Part shown: piece by piece, positions 61,338 through 64,000 of the stretch
Layout of the letters: each line of letters opens with the position of its first letter
Position numbering within the stretch: position 1 is the first letter of the stretch
Assembly: GCA_026936325.1 (NCBI GenBank)
Contig: JAPTHN010000008.1
Location: 48,463,706 to 48,527,705, forward strand
Direction of reading: 5' to 3'
DNA from: Platynereis dumerilii
Lineage: Eukaryota > Annelida > Polychaeta > Phyllodocida > Nereididae
Length of the DNA stretch: 64,000 nucleotides
The notes under the pieces: generated by a model
What the model was told of the DNA's origin: nothing
The model's database searches: none
The model's input: only the letters and a program-made list of their open reading frames with translations
Position numbers and translations under genes: made by a program

Positions 61338-64000
61338 CAGATCTGCTTCACACACTCCCCCAGACGGTTGATGGCACAAGTAGTCGTTCCATCCTCCCAC
61401 ATGTGCGGGGACAGACCCACAGCGCTCAGCAGTGCTGCTTGGTTCTGGAGGTAACCAGTTTTGGTACACCAGTGACGAATTGTCCTTAATCCACTTATAA
61501 CTGCTGATGGCATTGTCTCCTACAAAATCTCTCAAGCCAATGAATAACCAATGATGTCCGGCTGTATTTTGACCTGCATCCAAAAGCATAAGAGAAAATG
61601 TGTCAAAATGTGAAAACGGTGAAATTTCAATTAGGTTCAAAGGAGCTCCTTTTGGTTTGTTCTGGTAGGTAAAAAAATAACCTTTCATTGGAGACACATC
61701 ACATTGTCAAGAGCCCCCTGTTGTTGGGTAACATTATTAGTCAAGCTATTGGTTTTGGAATTTTAAACGGTTTTGGTCAAGTTCGAATTTGAGGTACAAT
61801 TGAGGTGGATTAAGGTAACAAGGAAAATTATTCGAGGTGATGTCAAGAAAAATGGACACCGCCATTTTCAGGGGGGGGGGGAGGGCACTTTCATTCGATT
61901 TTAGGAAGGAATAAAAGATATCCACCACACATTTCCTATGCATATATTTTTTGCTGATGTGTTGCTCTAAAACAAATGGCCACCATGAACCTTGTTTGTA
62001 CGTTCATGGCCGTGTGAACTGCTCTAAGACACTGGGGCCAGAATTTCTGCTTTATGAAAAATGGAGGCAAAGACAAAAGGCAGAGGTACTTTTATTTAAG
62101 AGTGGGTAGCCAAGCTAAGTCAATGACTTGTTTCCAGTTGGGCCCACGGCGCCTCTAATTTATGTCTGATGCGAATGACCATGTTGTTGAATGACATGAT
62201 GGCTAGCCTGGGGATTGAACCGGGTCCCTCGCTTGTGTGGCGAGCGCTCTACTGCCTGAGCTATCTGGGCTGTTTAAGTTACTGCAATGTACTATTGAAA
62301 TAACAGTGTAATTTATTGCTGCAATGTAACTAAATCATTTTTCGGAAAAAGTCTTTGTTATACTTTTTTAGGAACTTGATGTGACACCAAGAAATATAAT
62401 TTGGCTACTTATGCTATACTAAAACCGGTAAAACCTCAAACAGCAGTTTCAATCAATAAGCATTCAATTCTGGTTATTCAACAATGATGTGCAGAAGAAA
62501 TTATGTAAACAGAGTTGCTGCTTGCTTTCAATTGAAGCTCACATTTATTTGGTGCATCACTGGAGGTATTGGACCTGCTAGTGTTACAGTATAGTTTTAA
62601 TCAGCATGCTATTCCATGGCCTCTGTTGAAACTTGCGACATGTACCGGTACATAGAATCTTTGCGGGATCTTGGTGATTTTCCAACACCAGAACATTACG
62701 CAGCCGCTGTTGATGGATTGAACATAGTTAGCAATTTTTATAAGTACATTACATTGTACTCCCATCCGGCTGATCTACACAGTGTGGTGAGAAATTTCAT
62801 CAGAATATTTGAAATCTTCTGTACCAAGTTGCCAAACAGCTGGAAATATGCATCTTCGTAAATGTCAGAGAAGATGACAAATTCTTCTGACCAGAGCCAT
62901 TGATACTATGCAATACAATATCATACATTTGAAACTGAATTTAATAATACCTCGGACAAAATTTTGGAAATATATCTGTTCGTCACTGGAGTCTGTCTTG
63001 GTTAAGTAACCTCCCCTAGCAATGCAGCTGGCTGCCTTGGCATCAAAAGTGTCCTTCTGAAGGTCAAGCCAGTAGCAGTAGTTGCCAACATGTGTGAATC
63101 CTGATGGACATGAAGCTGGTGTGGCAGAAAAAAAGGACTATTAAGCACTGTAGAAAAAAATGCAATTCATAAAACAAATAAGTTCTCGATAAACTCAGTG
63201 TCATCAGTTCAGTAACAATCTCAAGTGCAATGGCATGATAATGTGGCACTATAACCAAATTGAATTTGTTACAGGCAATTAAAACCCTTCTCAGTAATAC
63301 AGCATATTTTCTTCATGGAGCTTTTATAAATTTCACTGAAGAAGCCTCGTTTAAACTTTAATAACCTGTCAAGTAGTCATTGTACCTGGGGTGTATTTCG
63401 CAAAAAGTGTCAGTAGACACTTGTCTCCAAGGACCATCAGAACCCGGCACGGGTGAACCTAGATAGAAATGGCCTTGGGGGATGGTTCCGAGGGAGCCAT
63501 AACACATGAAAATAAATGAATTTTGATATTGCCATGTAGGTAAATTAGGTGTTTTTGCAGTTATCACAAATTAAATCATTCTGCAAAGAATGTAAACTAA
63601 GTCCAGCTGGAGAGTGTACCAGTTATATGTTCATAATTAGATTCGTAGCAGCTGAACATGTCAATGCTATATGGTTAAAACGCGTCCTCTGTTCATATAT
63701 AAACTGATAACAACAAATTGGAACATCTTACCGAAAGAATAAATTTCTCCTCCACTGAGAGATCCAATGTCAACCAGGCCACTTCCGACTGGATCAGAGA
63801 AACAAGGATGAGCCGCTGTGTTGTTTATCTTGTAGATACAGATGACGCCATCTTGATTCAGGAGGTTAATCAATTTTTGTAGTGGTGATATATTTCTAGG
63901 GCAAGTTGAACAGCTTACCATTGTCATATTGCTCTTGCGTAAAGTCCTTATACTGTTTCCGGCAACACATAAAACAATACAAGAGATGACCAAGTATACA
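61338..64000 (-). CDS. C-type lectin-like gene B (exon 1 partial at window end)
   Basis: Exon 1 runs from beyond the window end to 63732 and encodes the rest of a signal peptide (VYLVISCIVLCVAG) and the shared module (IRTLRK, LINLLNQDGVICIYK, GLVDIGSLSGGEIYSFG), phase 1 donor GTAAGA. Exon 2 (63115-62951, 55 codons) encodes CPSGFTHVGNYCYWLDL and the SCIARGGYLTKTDSSDE helix. Exon 3 (61573-61338) encodes WLFIGLRD, SSYKW, PEPS and WND, then CEAD, with a phase 0 GTATGT donor. Exon lengths, phases and most residues equal gene A, apart from three codons missing before WND, so the duplication is recent. A terminal exon below 61338 is implied but not found. A SINE lies in intron 2. Confidence 0.85.
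62128..62273 (-). mobile_element. tRNA-Val-like SINE, second copy
   Basis: Minus-strand reading gives ATAGCTCAGGCAGTAGAGC, the CTCGC/GCGAG stem with a CAC anticodon, and the GCCGTGGGCCCA body, as in the copy at 22177-22379. It lies in intron 2 of lectin gene B. Confidence 0.85.
62616..62861 (+). CDS. Unrecognised 81-codon open frame
   Basis: Plus strand, opposite to gene B and inside its intron 2. The peptide (MASVETCDMYRYIESL... FCTKLPNSWKYASS) is not low-complexity and looks protein-like, but I recognise no family, and no splice context or promoter supports it. It may be chance. Confidence 0.2.
   Translation: MASVETCDMYRYIESLRDLGDFPTPEHYAAAVDGLNIVSNFYKYITLYSHPADLHSVVRNFIRIFEIFCTKLPNSWKYASS

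Noticed and set aside
1-64000. LTR retroelement or other capsid-bearing element
   Set aside because: No long direct repeats with TG/CA ends, no protease, integrase or capsid-type reading frames seen; the reverse-transcriptase remnants are LINE or Penelope type.

Overview
This is a stretch of animal nuclear DNA: AT-rich, intron-containing, and crowded with transposons. The host genes are C-type lectin-like proteins and a GRL101-type receptor (LDLa repeats, leucine-rich repeats, seven-helix domain). That gene set, together with tRNA-derived SINEs, a Penelope-like element, EnSpm/CACTA and hAT elements, suggests a marine invertebrate, plausibly an invertebrate deuterostome such as a hemichordate or lancelet. 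The species cannot be fixed from the sequence. I see no prokaryotic gene organisation, no CRISPR array and no LTR retroelement.

Layout. 1-4.2 kb: a LINE endonuclease fragment, then two exons of a minus-strand lectin gene (gene C) with a LINE 3' end in its intron. 4.5-20.5 kb: no host gene recognised; a run of DNA transposons and MITEs, several with clean target-site duplications, microsatellites, and one element about 4.7 kb long with long inverted arms. 20.9-26.3 kb: lectin gene D (minus strand, three exons) with a Penelope-like element in its first intron. 26.3-31.6 kb: mostly featureless. 31.7-41.3 kb: a plus-strand receptor gene of CUB-like region, two C-type lectin domains, LDLa repeats, LRRs and seven helices. 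It carries three reading-frame problems, and its 3.8 kb intron holds two hAT-type insertions. 42.9-45.2 kb: lectin gene A. 45.7-46.6 kb: a decayed copy of the receptor's 3' end. 46.6-58.4 kb: an 11.8 kb EnSpm/CACTA-type transposon with two genes and several nested elements. 58.4-64 kb: the continuation of the interrupted duplicate, a possible promoter/first exon, a 121-bp tandem array, and lectin gene B, which runs off the window end.

How it fits together. The lectin genes share one plan. Exon 1 encodes a signal peptide plus a module of about 75 residues that I do not recognise, with a phase 1 donor. Exons 2 and 3 encode the two halves of a C-type lectin domain. A and B are close paralogues. 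A is preceded by the receptor's 3' end, and a degraded copy of that 3' end lies before B, so a block 'receptor tail + lectin gene' was duplicated in tandem. The CACTA element then landed in the second copy. The first copy preserves the equivalent empty site, and this fixes the element's ends and its 2-bp target duplication.

A recurring feature of the transposons is that each family carries its own short motif many times inside or near its ends (for example GTGACGGA, GTCAACTCCAGAAC, GCAAAAAGGAGC, CTCA-N2-GTGCC, TTTACAGT). These look like independent sets of transposase-binding sites.
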